From NCBI GenBank assembly GCA_021432605.1, contig MU271147.1, positions 2,666,001-2,730,000 of the forward strand: a stretch of DNA of 64,000 nt, given 5' to 3'. A model generated the notes under the pieces. It was not told the origin of the DNA. It saw only the letters and a list, made by a program, of their open reading frames with translations, and did no database searches. Both the position numbers and the translations under genes were made by a program. This document shows positions 1 to 12,123 of this stretch, piece after piece. The stretch comes from Coniochaeta sp. PMI_546. Its lineage: Eukaryota > Ascomycota > Sordariomycetes > Coniochaetales > Coniochaetaceae. The first letter of the stretch is position 1, and each line of letters begins with the position of its first letter.

Positions 1-1131
1 CCAGGTGTAAATACTTCGAAGCGAGGCGATTTATGCAACAACTTACTGTTGGTCATGGTGATTGTCAATCTTCCGCATCGATATCTGGGGCCACTTCGTC
101 TGATGGAAGTAATGACCACAAGTCTCCAGCCACCAGAGCTCATCGCTCTTCACATATCCAACAACATGTACGGGGAGACATATGCCGTGTATGTGGCTAA
201 TTATGCAGCACTGGTATCTCTCTACGTAATATTAGCATGGAGTTCCATTATCAACACCAAGACTAATCCTTCGCACGCTGTCAACCAGCCATCTCAACCA
301 AACCATCGAGCCCCAGGTCTGTCAACAGCGGAAGACAATGTATAACCTTCCACACTAGACCAGCAAGAGGCCAAGATGTCCGATCACTAAGCGAAGACAG
401 CATATACAAGCGCGACCAAACAACGAGTCGATGTCTTTGCTACTATTGTCTCGTAGAGCGATCGGGTCAAATGTCCTATCTGCGAACGAACCTGTCGCAA
501 GCGCCAACATGGCTCACCCACAGCTTGATCATGTTTTGGGACAGAAGTGCTTTCGGCTCCGCTGCTTTGCAGCCGATAAATCAGGATCATGGTGCGGTCG
601 CTGAGGACTCCGACATTATACACACCGAATCTCCGCAAAGGCGGGTGCCGTTGGACCTTGTTGCTACCGTGACGCCATCACCACAGGGTAGGAGACCGTT
701 CGAAGGCCCGAGTCGGTCGTTGTCAAACCATCCAGTCGAGACCGGGTGTGCAACCTTCTCGTTGCCCAAGAAAATCACATCCAGCTTCGGTCTGTTGCGG
801 CATAATTGGATGCTTCGTATGTTCAGTGGCGGGTAATATGTCGACCGCTGAACTACCAACGGATGTGACTTTCCATAAGGAAATATGGAAGGACCTACCG
901 GGGCGGCGACATGGAAGCGCAGAGCTTTAAGAGATATTTGCTCGACTAGATGAGTTCTTTTCTCCCTGATTCTAAATTCGTGTATTATGATCCGTTGATG
1001 GAGCCTGAATTGGATGACTTGACTCATGATCTTGCGAGATTCCATGCTGAGATGCCTTGAAGGTCAAGTATACAAGGTAGTGAAACTGATTGCTGCGGAG
1101 AAGGAGAAGAAAACCAGGCCAATGTCCGGCC
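1..1131. other. no supported gene at left edge
   Basis: Open frames of up to about 150 codons occur on both strands, but none shows a recognisable domain, a consistent intron pattern or a signal peptide. I see no RNA gene or repeat. It may hold the 3' flank of the cupin gene and the edge of a gene outside the window. Confidence 0.4.
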
Positions 1132-1785
1132 TTAATCATCGACGTCGTTACCACTCGCAGGTACGACACCAGCACCAGCACCAAGGTCCTCACCCAGTCT
1201 CTTGCCACCAACAACAAGAGGCTTACAGTCTTGCAGACAGAAGATCATCCGCGCCCATTCTGTCTCGCTCTTATTCCTCCACGCATGCATCGTCGCCCGC
1301 TGCACCGTGACATCGCCACGCTTCATGACGTATTCCTCTCCGGAGCCCAGAACGCCGATGACCTCGCCCTCGAGGACGATGCCGTAGTCAACACTCTGGG
1401 TGCGGTGCATCATGCATTCGTAGCCTGGGCCTAGGTCGACATGGCGCAGGACGGTCCCACCTTTCGTCACCAGTCCAAATGGCCCCGAGGCCATCTTCTT
1501 CTCGTGGGCGGTAACGTCTGCGTCTCCATTGAGGTCCTGGTTTCATAAGTTAGCCTTCTGCCTGGGGACAACGGAAGCCCAGACTTAGAGACTACCCACA
1601 CAGGGAAATGACGTTGTCCAACCGACAGACATGCGAAGACGATCTTCATCGTGCCTCGAGAACACCGCGGGTCTCTTGGAGTGAAGCACCGCTCTGCCGT
1701 CTGAAGAGTGTCCTGTCGCATAAACTGTGACTTCTGGGAGGTTGTTCGGGGGGTGACTCTCGGTGGGACGACCGGTGTCTCCCAT
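1132..1785 (-). CDS. cupin-domain protein (small, two exons)
   Basis: This is a small single-cupin protein of about 196 residues; I cannot name its substrate. Exons are 1785-1600 and 1536-1132, with a 63-bp intron from GTGGGT to a CAG acceptor preceded by GCTAAC. The join is phase 0 and reads FPC then DLNGDADV. The cupin barrel is clear: a T-V-L-R strand, MMHRTQSVDYGIVLEGEV around residues 105-120, and GDVTVQRATMHAWRN around 137-151. One His is visible in each cupin motif (about residues 106 and 146), but the full HxH..E metal set of motif 1 is not, so metal binding is uncertain. There is no signal peptide, so it is probably cytosolic. Relatives in fungi are often annotated as cupin or oxalate-decarboxylase-like proteins. 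It sits just downstream of an ACS permease on the same strand, which may hint at shared substrate use. The start ATG lies in frame ahead of an acidic/Pro-rich N-terminus. Confidence 0.85.
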
Positions 1786-2723
1786 GTTGGGCTGCTTGTT
1801 CTTTGGGAGCGGAAGTTGGCCGTCGTGAGCAAGGCAGCGAGCCCGTCTGTGGGAAAAATTGGGTCTACCCGGTATCAGAATAGGGAGAGTATATATACGA
1901 CCGCCTCCAAGCAAAGGCTTGGTTGGGGTGACGAAAAGGTATGAACGGCCGTCTTGTTCGGATTCTGCTGGCGTCGGACTGAGGCGTATCAGACCCCAAT
2001 CCCAGTTCTACCTTACGTCTCAGCAAAACCCAAGCGAGCGAAAAGTGCTACCCTGAATCATGATAGTTGGGACCATGATGGTGGAAATGGTTTAGATTCG
2101 ACAAAGAAGGTCGCACGTGCGTCCCTGGACAACTAAGGTAGAGGGCGCCAGTTGGGGGAGTACCATCGGATGTCCGATGGTGCGCCCCTTGCCCTTATAT
2201 CCATGTTTGGCCGACCGCGCAACTTCCCCCGTGTGACCGTCCGTAACCCCTAGACGGGAAGGCGCGTCAAACTTGGAAGTCACTGGGACGGCGACTGTTC
2301 TTTCCCCGTGTACGACACTTGGTGGGGCTTATGCGGTGTGGCATCTGCCGCAGCGGACGGAGAATTTGACAACCTTATTTTGGTTGTCCTGCTGTCATCA
2401 GCGCACTGACTCTAGCTAAAACCCACTCATGGAGAGTGACAGCTTTCCATAAGACTTGGGATTTTGGGACGTCTTCATGCCTTAGGTCGCGTGATCACTT
2501 CCGGCTTGGAAAACCCCATCTTCTTATGATGTGGAAGATGATAAAGATCTTGGTTCGCAGCCGATCTGCATGGCTGCACAGGTTTTCGTGGTTACGCTGG
2601 GAATATGTATCCATTTTTGTCATCTACTCCTTGTGAGACCATGCCCGTCCGTCTGCACATCCGAAACCATGCGCCTCTACCATAGTATCTAACCCACCCC
2701 CTCGCTTCCATCAAACATCAAGC
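1786..2723. other. intergenic region between permease 3' end and cupin start
   Basis: No gene is supported here. It contains the upstream region of the minus-strand cupin gene, including a 20-bp CGG-N4-CCG palindrome annotated separately. Confidence 0.5.
2162..2181. promoter_or_regulatory. perfect palindrome with CGG-N4-CCG core
   Basis: The arms ACCATCGGA and TCCGATGGT are exact reverse complements around a TG spacer, so the core reads CGG ATGT CCG. Inverted CGG triplets with a short spacer are the typical target of Zn(II)2Cys6 fungal activators. It lies about 380 bp upstream of the cupin ATG. A role as an operator is inference. Confidence 0.4.
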
Positions 2724-4429
2724 TTACACAGTGTACCGGAAGAACGTTGCATTGTCACCCTTCTCTCGCTCGGCTACTTTTTCCTCCTCGGTGTAATCGG
2801 ATGGCGGCTTGTACTCGCGGTCACGACGAGCATTCTCCCGGCGCAGGTAGGTGGTCATGAAAATCGATAGGCAGCACGCCATGAATTGGAATGCGAGCAG
2901 GGTGCTGTGTCCGGGCAGGTACTTGGGGCCATCTCTAGCGAGGAACAGGTAACCGGAGATGGTTCCACCAAGGTTGCCGAAACCAACGTGCATGGCAATA
3001 CCGACACCTCGCTTGAGGGAGCCGCCGATGTTGTTTCCGTTCCATGCCACACCCTGTGGCACGTTGGGATAGATGCCCGTAGCGAGGAAGAAGCATCCTG
3101 CGTATTTGACCGCGTTGCTGTGCGAGGCGATGAGCATGACAGAGCCGACCATTCTGCTTGTTGTCAGTATAATTTGCACACAAGACACAAGAGTGAACAG
3201 GTATATGAGAAGGACAACATACGCAAGGAGCTGGAAGCCAATCATGAAGACGCCACGAGTCTGCATCTTGTCCGCCAACCAGCCGGCCGAGACACAGAAG
3301 AAGCAGGCCACGACATATGGAGGAACCGTCATGAGCTGAGCGAGTTTTGGGTCGGTGTAGCCGAGGTCTTTGACAATCGTGGGCAGGAACAGAGAGAAGG
3401 AGTAAAGCCCGGTGTACACGCCAATGGTGATGAACATGTGTACCCAGATCTTCCAATCGCCAATGGCCGCCCAGAAATACTTCATGTCGAACTCGTCCGC
3501 AAGCGAGGACCGATCTCGCTTGAGGCGTAAGAGGACTTCTGCTCGCTCTGGCTCCGACAGGAATTTGGTCGTGGCGGGGTAGTCCTTCATGATGAACAGG
3601 GCGACGATGGCTATAGCCCTGCGATCAGCCGGGTTCAAAACATGGACGTGCTAAGGCAAGTCACTTACCGACGACAAAAGTAAGCAGTCCTTCAAGAATG
3701 AAAATCCACTGCCAGCCAGACAAGCCAGCAACACCACGCATTTCTAATATCCCCCGGGCTAGGAGACCGCCAAATGCACCCGCAGCGGTGGCGGCGGAGA
3801 AGAAGATGGCCATACGAAACCCGCACTCGTGGCGTCGATACCACATAGTGATGCTGACGAGCAATTAGCGGGGGACTCCATCTTCATCATCTCCAAGCGA
3901 GCACCTACTAGTACGTGATACCGGGGAAGAGACCACCTTCGGCAATACCAAGGGCCGCACGGCAGACCATCAGACCGGCATAGTTGTGCACAACACCCAG
4001 GAGAGTGGTGCAGATAGCCCATGCGATCATGATAGACGGAATCCAGATGGAAGGGCGAAACCTCTTCATGGCCATGTTGGACGGAATCTCCGCGGCCACA
4101 TAGAAGGGGAAAAACACGGAGAGCGCGTCATTGTATTGCAGCTTTTCCTTTGAGAGATTGAGGTCTTTCTCGAGCGTGTCGAGTCGAGCATTGCCAATAT
4201 TGGTGCGGTCCAAGAAGGAGAGCAGGTACAGAAGGGCCAGGAAGGGAATCAGAGTCAGATCGATCTTTCGCAGCAACTTCCTTGTTGACGCTGCGTCCCA
4301 TCCGGCACTCTCCTCTTCGATATAGCCGACGACTTCGCGCTGCTTTTCAGCATTCACGCTGAGAGTCGAGCCATCTGTGATCCGGGCGTCTTTGACGTCC
4401 AAGTCAGACATCTCAGGAGTTGTGGCCAT
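2724..4429 (-). CDS. MFS permease, ACS (Tna1/Dal5-like) family
   Basis: Twelve-helix plasma-membrane permease of the anion:cation symporter branch of the major facilitator superfamily, about 507 residues. Members import small organic anions such as nicotinate, allantoate and other carboxylates; this substrate is unknown. Four exons: 4429-3909, 3853-3669, 3610-3223 and 3153-2724. Introns are 55, 58 and 69 bp with GTAGGT, GTAAGT and GTATGT donors. Family signatures are FLDRTNIGNARL at the end of helix 1, GLFPGITYY then ITMWYRR, SGWQWIFILEGLL, and NVPQGVAWNGNNIGG in the C-terminal half. The ATG at 4429 has a strong context (gccATGg); the frame upstream of it opens only with GTG. An acidic cytosolic N-terminus of about 50 residues precedes helix 1. 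The third intron has no in-frame stop, but its removal restores the family sequence LLAMVGSVMLIAS. The cupin gene lies downstream. Confidence 0.92.
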
Positions 4430-7400
4430 GGCGCCAATTGGGTATGTCACGACAGAGAACCGAAGGGTATCTCAGTACCAAGTCTGAGGGACGGGAGAAG
4501 GATGGCTCACTGCAACACGGGATGTTGCAATCTTATACTAGAACACGTGCGTGCTACAGGTCGTTCCGGGGGCCAGAACCTTTGAATGGAGAGGTAACAC
4601 GAGAGTCTCGGCGATGAGGGGAGATGGCTGATGGTACCGGGTCTTATAGACGCCAGGGGCAAATGCCTAGGCTTGGATTCGCGCTTCTAGCTCTCCGAAG
4701 GAGTGGTTACAGCAATATCACTGATATGTCTTGATTCCCTGTTGGCCGACGTGGCACAACCTCGGCCAGCCGCAGCAACAAGAAGACAAATAAGACATGG
4801 AGATGGTTGAGGTGCAGCTTACTTGCTGTGTTTCTAGCCTGCCAAGGTCACTAACGGCTGGACTTTCTGCAGTCGATGCTCCGGCTTAGTGTCGCAAGAG
4901 TGCATCGCGGCCCGGGATGGTCGTCTTGGGGGCGGCAGGGGATGGCTGACGATTCATGGCACATGGCCCGTCTGCCCGAGAAGGCGTTTAACCTCAAATG
5001 AGAGAGGTGTGTTGGTTGTTAGTACAAGCCAAGCAAGGGAGTCCAGGAGGAGGAGGAGGACAGCCGAGACAGCCAACTGTAGTCGAGCTCATACGCCAAG
5101 AGTCGCGCCTTGGCGGTCATGCCTGATAAGGGAGTGAGATTCAATATGCACCTTTTGCATAGAGGAAGCAATAAAACTTCCCACCTGTCTGGCTCATCTT
5201 TCCAGCTTGAACGCAGCAAGGTAGTACACGACTTCTTAGCGATGATGAAGTAATGTTGGTTCCGCCAATCCGGTGGCTTAGGCCAAGCCCCGTTGGAGGC
5301 TCTTGGCGGAACCGTGCCCTCTCTGCCCTTTGGGGGTCCCGGTCTGGACTCTGGTAATTGGAACGCTGATAATACCACCTCCTTAAATAGATTGTAACGC
5401 AGGTTCCAGCCAACGACCGGTGGATGAATCGACAGTCGAGACAGAGACCTGACGCCTTCATTACTATCATCTTCACAGCAAATGCGAATTGCTGCACCAA
5501 GTCCGAACTGTGCTACCAACAGACACCGGTACTTTATGACTATGCATACGCCAGATCGGGCTCGACGAATTCGTCTCTTTCGACCGGCTTGGCATCTCTG
5601 AGGCGCTCTTGGCCCTATCTTGGCCACAACCCGAGTGTCCTCGATTGGTGCCCGCGACTTCTTCCAAGATTTGGCGTCATCCAAGCTTCTACTTTGCGTC
5701 TCCCCGCACGTGGCAGAGCGAAGGCCAAGTCGGTCTAATGGATAAATACGCTGTCTGTTGGGACTAGATAGATTATCTTGAGATCTGGCGTTGGTGTTGA
5801 GGCCGGCTGGGATGCAGGAAGATTGCTAAGATGTGAGTGGTCCGTACCTCGTGCTGAAGAGTCCTTTCCGGAGCTAAGGTACCCAACGCACTCGCACTCC
5901 TCCAGTGATATTCGTTCTACGATGTGAAGGACATGGTAGCCCCCCAAATGGACCATGGTCCTCGTGTTCTAGAAAGCGGGAAAGGGAGGAGGTCCGCGAG
6001 AGACCAGGGGTACAGGCACACACTGATCGATGCCTCTCAGATCTTTGGATCTGGTTCGCCTCGCACGGATATGTATACGAATGGGAACAGATTGCGACAT
6101 TGACCAATCTTAGTATTTCGCTTATGGCTACGGCAACAGTTCCTGGAAGATTCAGACTACGAAAAGCTTGGATCTGCGACTTACCGCAAGGACGACTGTA
6201 CACGTGTACTCAAGATCAACCCCATAGCGGGATTTGCTACCCCAGACGGGGTTCTCCAGTCGACCCCGGACTGCGCCGTTAGGGTGTAATCTTGTTTGTG
6301 GACTAGCCAAGACTTCCCCAGATCCTTGAAATCAGCACTACAGTATGTGCTCATGTGATAGTATCAATCGTCAGCCTTTGTCTCGTAGCTCGCTGCACAA
6401 GAAACCCTGAGATGTCAATCCGTGAACTGCCCTAATTATCTGAGTCTTCTCGAGTCTAGCCACCCTCCTCTTTCATGCAGCGAGGTTTAACTGTCACAAG
6501 ATATTATGAGGGTCAGCATATCTGCTGCAATGCAGCAATTGGATGAGGCACCTTGCTGGCAAGCAGTCTCGGGCGCCGAGTGAGACTGAGTCGCCTGTGC
6601 GCCAAGCAGTCCAGTGCCGCTTGGCGGTCTCGGCCATCACCATCTCGCGAACCTGAACCGTTCAGTTGCTGCTCCGCATGACCGGAATCCCAACGCTATG
6701 TTAGCAGTGCCGAGCAAGTTCATGGCCTCCGGTCGATGTGTTGAGCACTGTCTTACTGATTTTTGATAATGCCGAACCTGATGCCGTGGGCAACGGGGCG
6801 GATCCGTTCGAGCGAGCAAGACGAGTTTAGTCGTTCCAAGAGAAAAACCTACCTAAGTCACGCGCAAGAATCAAGGACTAGTTGACAATCATATGCAGAG
6901 AACGACAATGCCAAGGGCAACTGTACACCTGTGGCAGAATTACGCACAGATGAAATAGTTTCTTAATCAGTGAAGTTGTATCGTAGCCAAGCCGTTTATC
7001 GGTCTCGTCGTTTGATCTTCTAGCCATCTTCTTGTATCTACAGCTTTTGGAAGTCATATACTGCTAGAAAACGGAGCTTATGGTGGCTTGCGAGAGACAT
7101 AAGTGCTTGTGTACCACACTCCATGTGTACTCCAACAGAAGGTATCTATGGCATCATCAGTACATGAACTGACCATGTGCTCGCTCATCCCAAGACCTTG
7201 ATCAACATGCACCGCTTGGTAGTGGTCTTGACCACGACAGCCACGTGGACAACCTTTCTCTTGGCTGTGACGCAACCGCAATGTCAGCTTGGCTGACCTG
7301 CCCATCGAACTCGCTTTGTTAGATCTTTGTTGTATGCCACTGTCAAGAATACCTCGAGGCAATGCCCATGCTCTGGCGACGACATGACAATGATGACATT

Positions 7401-8597
7401 GGCATGAGGGACACTCGTCGATCTGGATTTGTACACCTTTTACCACTGCGATACAACATTCAGTTCTTTCCTTATCCGCTACCCGCGCGCTCTACGTGCT
7501 CGACGAGGATCTAATATGGAAAGTGTCATTTGTTACTCGTAATATTGAACCCATTCCCATTTGTCTTCATGGAGTATATTTCGACTTCGACACACAGACA
7601 ACTACGTTCAAATATCTTTGCATACGAGCTGACCCTTAAGCTTCTTGAAATCACGAAATGTTTGACATGGATTTGATACGTATGGACATAGAGATGGTCG
7701 AAGTCTGAATGACATACCAATCTCGAGCAACCAGGCTTGGCCTAGCAGAGACTATGGGCTCGAAACACTCGTTCTCCAGGTCTTGGACCGCGGATCCTTC
7801 ACAGTTACCGACGGGCTGGATCTAACCCCTGAGTAATATCTATCGCAGAAGGGTATTGCTGTACCGTCTAACTGTTTCTCGATTTCGTGGTGGCAGAGTC
7901 ACATTATTGCTACCTCTTAATAAAGTCTACATTTTCGCCTATGATTGACAAATAATATAATTACCGTGTACGAGACCGGTCGTCCAGGCCTGAATGCCAA
8001 GCACACTGCAATAATGGTGCAGGCACAGAGACATCACCCGAGTTAGGGTGCATATGAGAGACGTTCATCGGTTAATATCAACCAACGGGGCCAAGCATTT
8101 TGGCATATACAGGTTCTATACAGGCATGTCGAACAATACAGCAACTGCTGGGAAAAGCAGGGGCTCACATTTGACCTGAGGGAACGGGTCTCGCACACTC
8201 ATGAATTGGTATCTGCTCGCTCACAGAAGACTTGAACAACCAGAACCGTATTCCGCCTGAAGGCTAGGTAGGTCCTTATATGAGGAAGGGAGCTGAGCAG
8301 CATAAGCGATATTCACAACAGTCTCGTGAGCCGCGAAGACGACGGAACCGCTTGATCTCTTAAGTGTCGTGTTGATCATCAGACTGGTCAATACAGTAAC
8401 CTATCCGCCATATCTGTATGCGCTTCTACCGTATAGGTGCTGCTATCATCAAGTTCATAATGAATTGTTAGTGGTCTGAAACTAACACGACTTGTCTAAG
8501 CTTCTGGCATATAATGCCTTCTTGAACTATGCCTATGCGCGCGTCGGACCATACCACTCTACTAGTTACTACTAAGTGCGCAATAGGAAAACCTTTG
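4430..8597. other. 4.2-kb stretch without a convincing gene
   Basis: Both strands carry only short open frames. The longest (5019-5684 minus) has no domain, no splice-consistent extension and a low-complexity end over a GGA-rich tract near 5046. No repeat family, tRNA or mobile element was recognised. It may hold long promoters, decayed sequence or a non-coding transcript. Confidence 0.4.
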
Positions 8598-9722
8598 TCA
8601 CGACAAAGGACTCTCAAATTGTCTCTCTTCTCCTTTCCACCCCAATCTCGGCCACCCGCTTGGGAGGCTCGAAAATGGCGGTAAGACATACCTGTCTTCA
8701 CACTCTGACCTCGTGCAGGTCAAATTACACTGACCATACAGCTTGCAGTAGCAGTGACTTGCAGAAGGGCAGTGCACTGCGTCTTTCCCAAAAATGACTA
8801 AACCACACGTTAGTGTTGCCCTATCATGACCAGCAACCGACTAGACTCACCATGCCAACTGTATTCTAATACTCTGCCACTCAAATTATCATTTAACCCA
8901 GTCTCTGTGAGCCAGTCCCTGAACCGAGTGTAATCCTCTCGCGGGCGGCGCTGTATCGTCGCTCTTGTCACAGCAAACTGCGAACAGCAAGGTACTCCGA
9001 CCTCTTCGGGAACCGGCGAATCGGGCAGAAGCTCTTCGAAAGCACTCTTAAAGACGTCGTTCATCGTTACTTCTTGGTCGGCTGCAGGGTCTCTGATGGC
9101 AGCTTCGAAGGCATCCATTGCCGGTCGTATCTGAACCGGACAACCGAGGACCCATACGCAACGCAGGTTGACATAGCCCTCCTCTTGAATGTAAGGGAAG
9201 CTCAGGTTACGCAAAGACAGTAGCCCATCGTAATCGGGATTGTCGTTGTGCCACTGGAACCGAGAAGCGTGTAAGAATATCGCTGTATCAGGAAGTGTGT
9301 CATAACGGTCGATGATATATCTGCAGCCAAAGCAAGTGTCAGTCCATTGTGTCGGTTGCCTGGCCACAGCCACATGGCAGGAGGACGCACGTTAAGTAGA
9401 CCATAGCCTCGCGGCCTTTGTTCACGGGGACAGTCAATTGAGCTCTAGGATCATCTGTCACGTAAATGCTACTAGGCCAGTCAGGAAGGTATTTGCCAAT
9501 CCACGCTGTGTCTTCGTGCTTCCGTTTTGCCACGACAAGCTCGCGGTCCAGCCGCTTTGGCGGAGCCGCCGTCGGCACTGATGGCTCAAATATGTCGCAC
9601 CGACCATCGTCGCAACGTAAAGGCCAGAATAGTCTAGCAAACAGACAGAAAAGTATGATGACCAAAGACCGCTGAAGTTTTGTGCTCCAACGATGCGACA
9701 AAATAGTCATGTCGCCAGACAT
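8598..9722 (-). CDS. DUF3431 domain protein, membrane-anchored
   Basis: Member of the fungal DUF3431 family (function unknown, often beside glycan-related genes), about 333 residues. Exons are 9722-9391, 9320-8851 and 8797-8598, with introns of 70 and 53 bp (GTGCGT and GTGAGT donors). The N-terminus has a basic stretch then a hydrophobic anchor, LVIILFCLFARLFW, suggesting a type II membrane protein of the secretory pathway. The family core is unmistakable: ELVVAKRKHEDTAWI, IYVTDDP, VPVNKGREAMVYLT, joined across the first splice to YIIDRYDTLPD, then RFQWHNDNPDYDGL, YVNLRCVWVLGCP, SGRVLEYSWH, and after the second splice VIFGKDAVHCP followed by a Cys-rich tail with CYC and CNLTC. All three exons join in frame (1002 nt). 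The start is the ATG of MSGDM; MTILS four codons later is possible. Upstream and downstream flanks are gene-poor. Confidence 0.9.
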
Positions 9723-12123
9723 TGCTAGTCGAAGTGATAAAACAACACTGACCGCGTAACGCGACACAGCATTCTTATCATATTCTCAGCTTCGAAATGC
9801 AAGGGAGGAAACGCCTCAAGCCTGACGCCATAGACGCCATTATCCAAATTTCTCAGCCGCACATGGGCGTCAAGGAATGGTTTGTTGGTTACCAGCAGAC
9901 AGGGCAAGCCAACAATGAGAAGTGGACCAATCACTGATCTCTCTTGGTGCAATTGAGGGCTGCGGGCGCGACGCCTCAGTCTTCGGCCAATAAAGCCTTC
10001 ATAATCAGAGGCTATTGGTTCAACGACACACAAAATGCATGACATATTGTTGCCTTCAGTCTCCAACGACGGTATCACGACCCTGGCGACATCGTGATAT
10101 TATCGGGTTGCTTACAGATTTGTTGGACAGAGATTTGGCGTTCGAACGGCCGGAGTAATAGATTGCGATGATCGAAGGGAAGCCAAAGTTAACCTTCCAC
10201 GTTGTAAGTCGTTACATAGTGATGGGATTTTTGGCAGCTCTCATTTGGCTCTGTCCCTCATGGAGCGAGGTAATTCTTGGCGGCAACGTCTCTGATGGCA
10301 AGAAGCCCATAAGTGATGACGGCCTCCTTAGATATGAGTGACTTTGTAATTTAAGAGAGAGATATGCGTCGATGCCTTCGGTGCTGGCACAAGCAAGTCC
10401 AAGTGAGCTCCAAGTAACACTTTGTGCTGTGCTGTAAGCGGGCAATGCCTTTGCACCCCTTGCCTGGGGCACAGCTGACTTACCTGTCAAAGGCACTCGG
10501 ACTAACCAGACATCTCCTTCCTGGCCAGCAGTTGCAGAGCAATCGCCGGTGTCGCGTCGGAAAGAGTGTAGAGCCGGCCTTTGCTTGATGGCTCAAGCGA
10601 CCTTGAATGAAACATGCTGAGACTTGGTTGCGAAGTCGCCGTAACCCTGCCGACGATTGCTATGTTGATCAGATTTTGATTGCGATGACACGATCGGAAT
10701 CACCTGTACCAACCACCTGGCAGTCGGAGCGACAGAAGTATGCTGACTGTTTGTGTTTTGAGCCACAGGTTCAGCAATTCCTTCATTAAGTGCCAGATCA
10801 AGTCTCTGGGATTGCAGAAACTCGCAGCATCGTTTTCGCCTCCATCATCGTAATCGCAAAGCATCTTGTCAATAGCATCCTCTACACCATCATCCCTAAC
10901 GTCGTCAAGCACGACTACTCAGGCAGGCATCGTCTCCTAATCACATCTGCTCCGGTTGTGGTAAGAATAGCAACGTCTCAGCCGCAGCAGACGCAGATAC
11001 CGGCCCCATCATCTTCCCTGCAGCTACCCGCAGGCGCTATCACGGGCATTTCGTTCGCGATCACGCTCCCAACAATGACGGCAGCCATCTTCTCGGCCCT
11101 CTTCTCACGGAGCCGGCAATAGGCCAAAGCTGCCTCAATCACTCAGCAACAAGCGGGAATGGCAAGACCCATTACTCTTCTGTGCAAAGCATACGATGAG
11201 TATAACGAATATCAACGTATACACGTATAGTAGATATACTTTGGATAGGGACCTCACGAGGCGCCGGAAAGTCCGTATCAAAACAGCCTGCCCTCTATGG
11301 TCGAGATGGAAGCCGCAGCGACGCAATAAATGGATTGAGGCGGTCACTGCGAGGTTACGCAGCCCCTATTGGATGCTGCAGAGATTTGTCTTTCAGTGCT
11401 GCCACTAGGAGCAACTCCAGCTGTCCCTTATAACGTGGTGATGACTGGGTATTGATAAAGGCTGAAAAACGAAGCCAGCGAGTTTTTGAGGAAAGCAGAG
11501 GATGGGAGGACTTGGAAGACGGACAAGATTGTCAATGCATCTAGGCAACTGTCGCTCAGCACGCTCTGTGTGACGACGGAGGTCCTATCAACGACAGTAA
11601 GGATGGAAGACAATGGCAGACCGCAGCCGGGGCCAGACGAGACCCGGTGGATAACAGGAGCGGGGGTAGGGTGGGGGGGCTCATGCAGAATAAACTAATC
11701 CTCATTCGGATTAGTCAGTCAGGGGTTAAGCTCGGGCCTGTCTCCGAGCTCAACAGTGTATTACTAGGAGAAGCCAAGTGAAGCTGAATTGTTTCATGAC
11801 CTCCCATTGCCGCCGTATCACTTCCACCATCTGGTCTTGTTGCGCAACTAAGCGTTGGTTGTCTTCAGAAAAGCTCCTGGTTTTCTTCGACCTACTCCCA
11901 ACAGGTCTTCTGGTCGTCCGGCTTGAAAGATAGACAAGACTCTAGATGACGTAGAGCTCCATCTAATATGTCCATGGAACCCTTGAACAAGGCCAACTGG
12001 TACGTTGCAACGCTACACTGTGATGCCATCTGACCATGGTTGCTTCATGCGGAAATGTAGCTGATTGATGCTTCCGAAGCACGTAGATGCTACAACAAGA
12101 CGTATTGAGCCTCTTCCTCGACC
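9723..12123. other. 2.4-kb region without a supported gene
   Basis: A minus-strand frame at 9725-10078 and a plus-strand frame at 10790-11122 are open for 110-117 codons, but neither shows a known domain, so neither is called. The last few hundred bases are the promoter side of the GH3 gene. Confidence 0.4.

Noticed and set aside
587-1045. 152-codon minus-strand frame near the left edge
   Set aside because: No recognisable features; overlapping plus-strand frames of similar length suggest chance.
2886-3530. 214-codon plus-strand frame over the first permease
   Set aside because: Antisense shadow of the MFS coding exons.
5019-5684. 221-codon open frame on the minus strand
   Set aside because: No domain, no signal peptide, biased composition, ends in a Ser tract over a GGA repeat, and no splice-consistent partner exon.
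9725-10078. 117-codon minus-strand frame just upstream of the DUF3431 gene
   Set aside because: Reads protein-like in parts (GPLLIVGLPCLL) but matches nothing I know and has no clear start or splice link; possibly a remnant.
10790-11122. 110-codon plus-strand frame with a hydrophobic end
   Set aside because: No domain and no supporting context; could be a fragment but cannot be supported.
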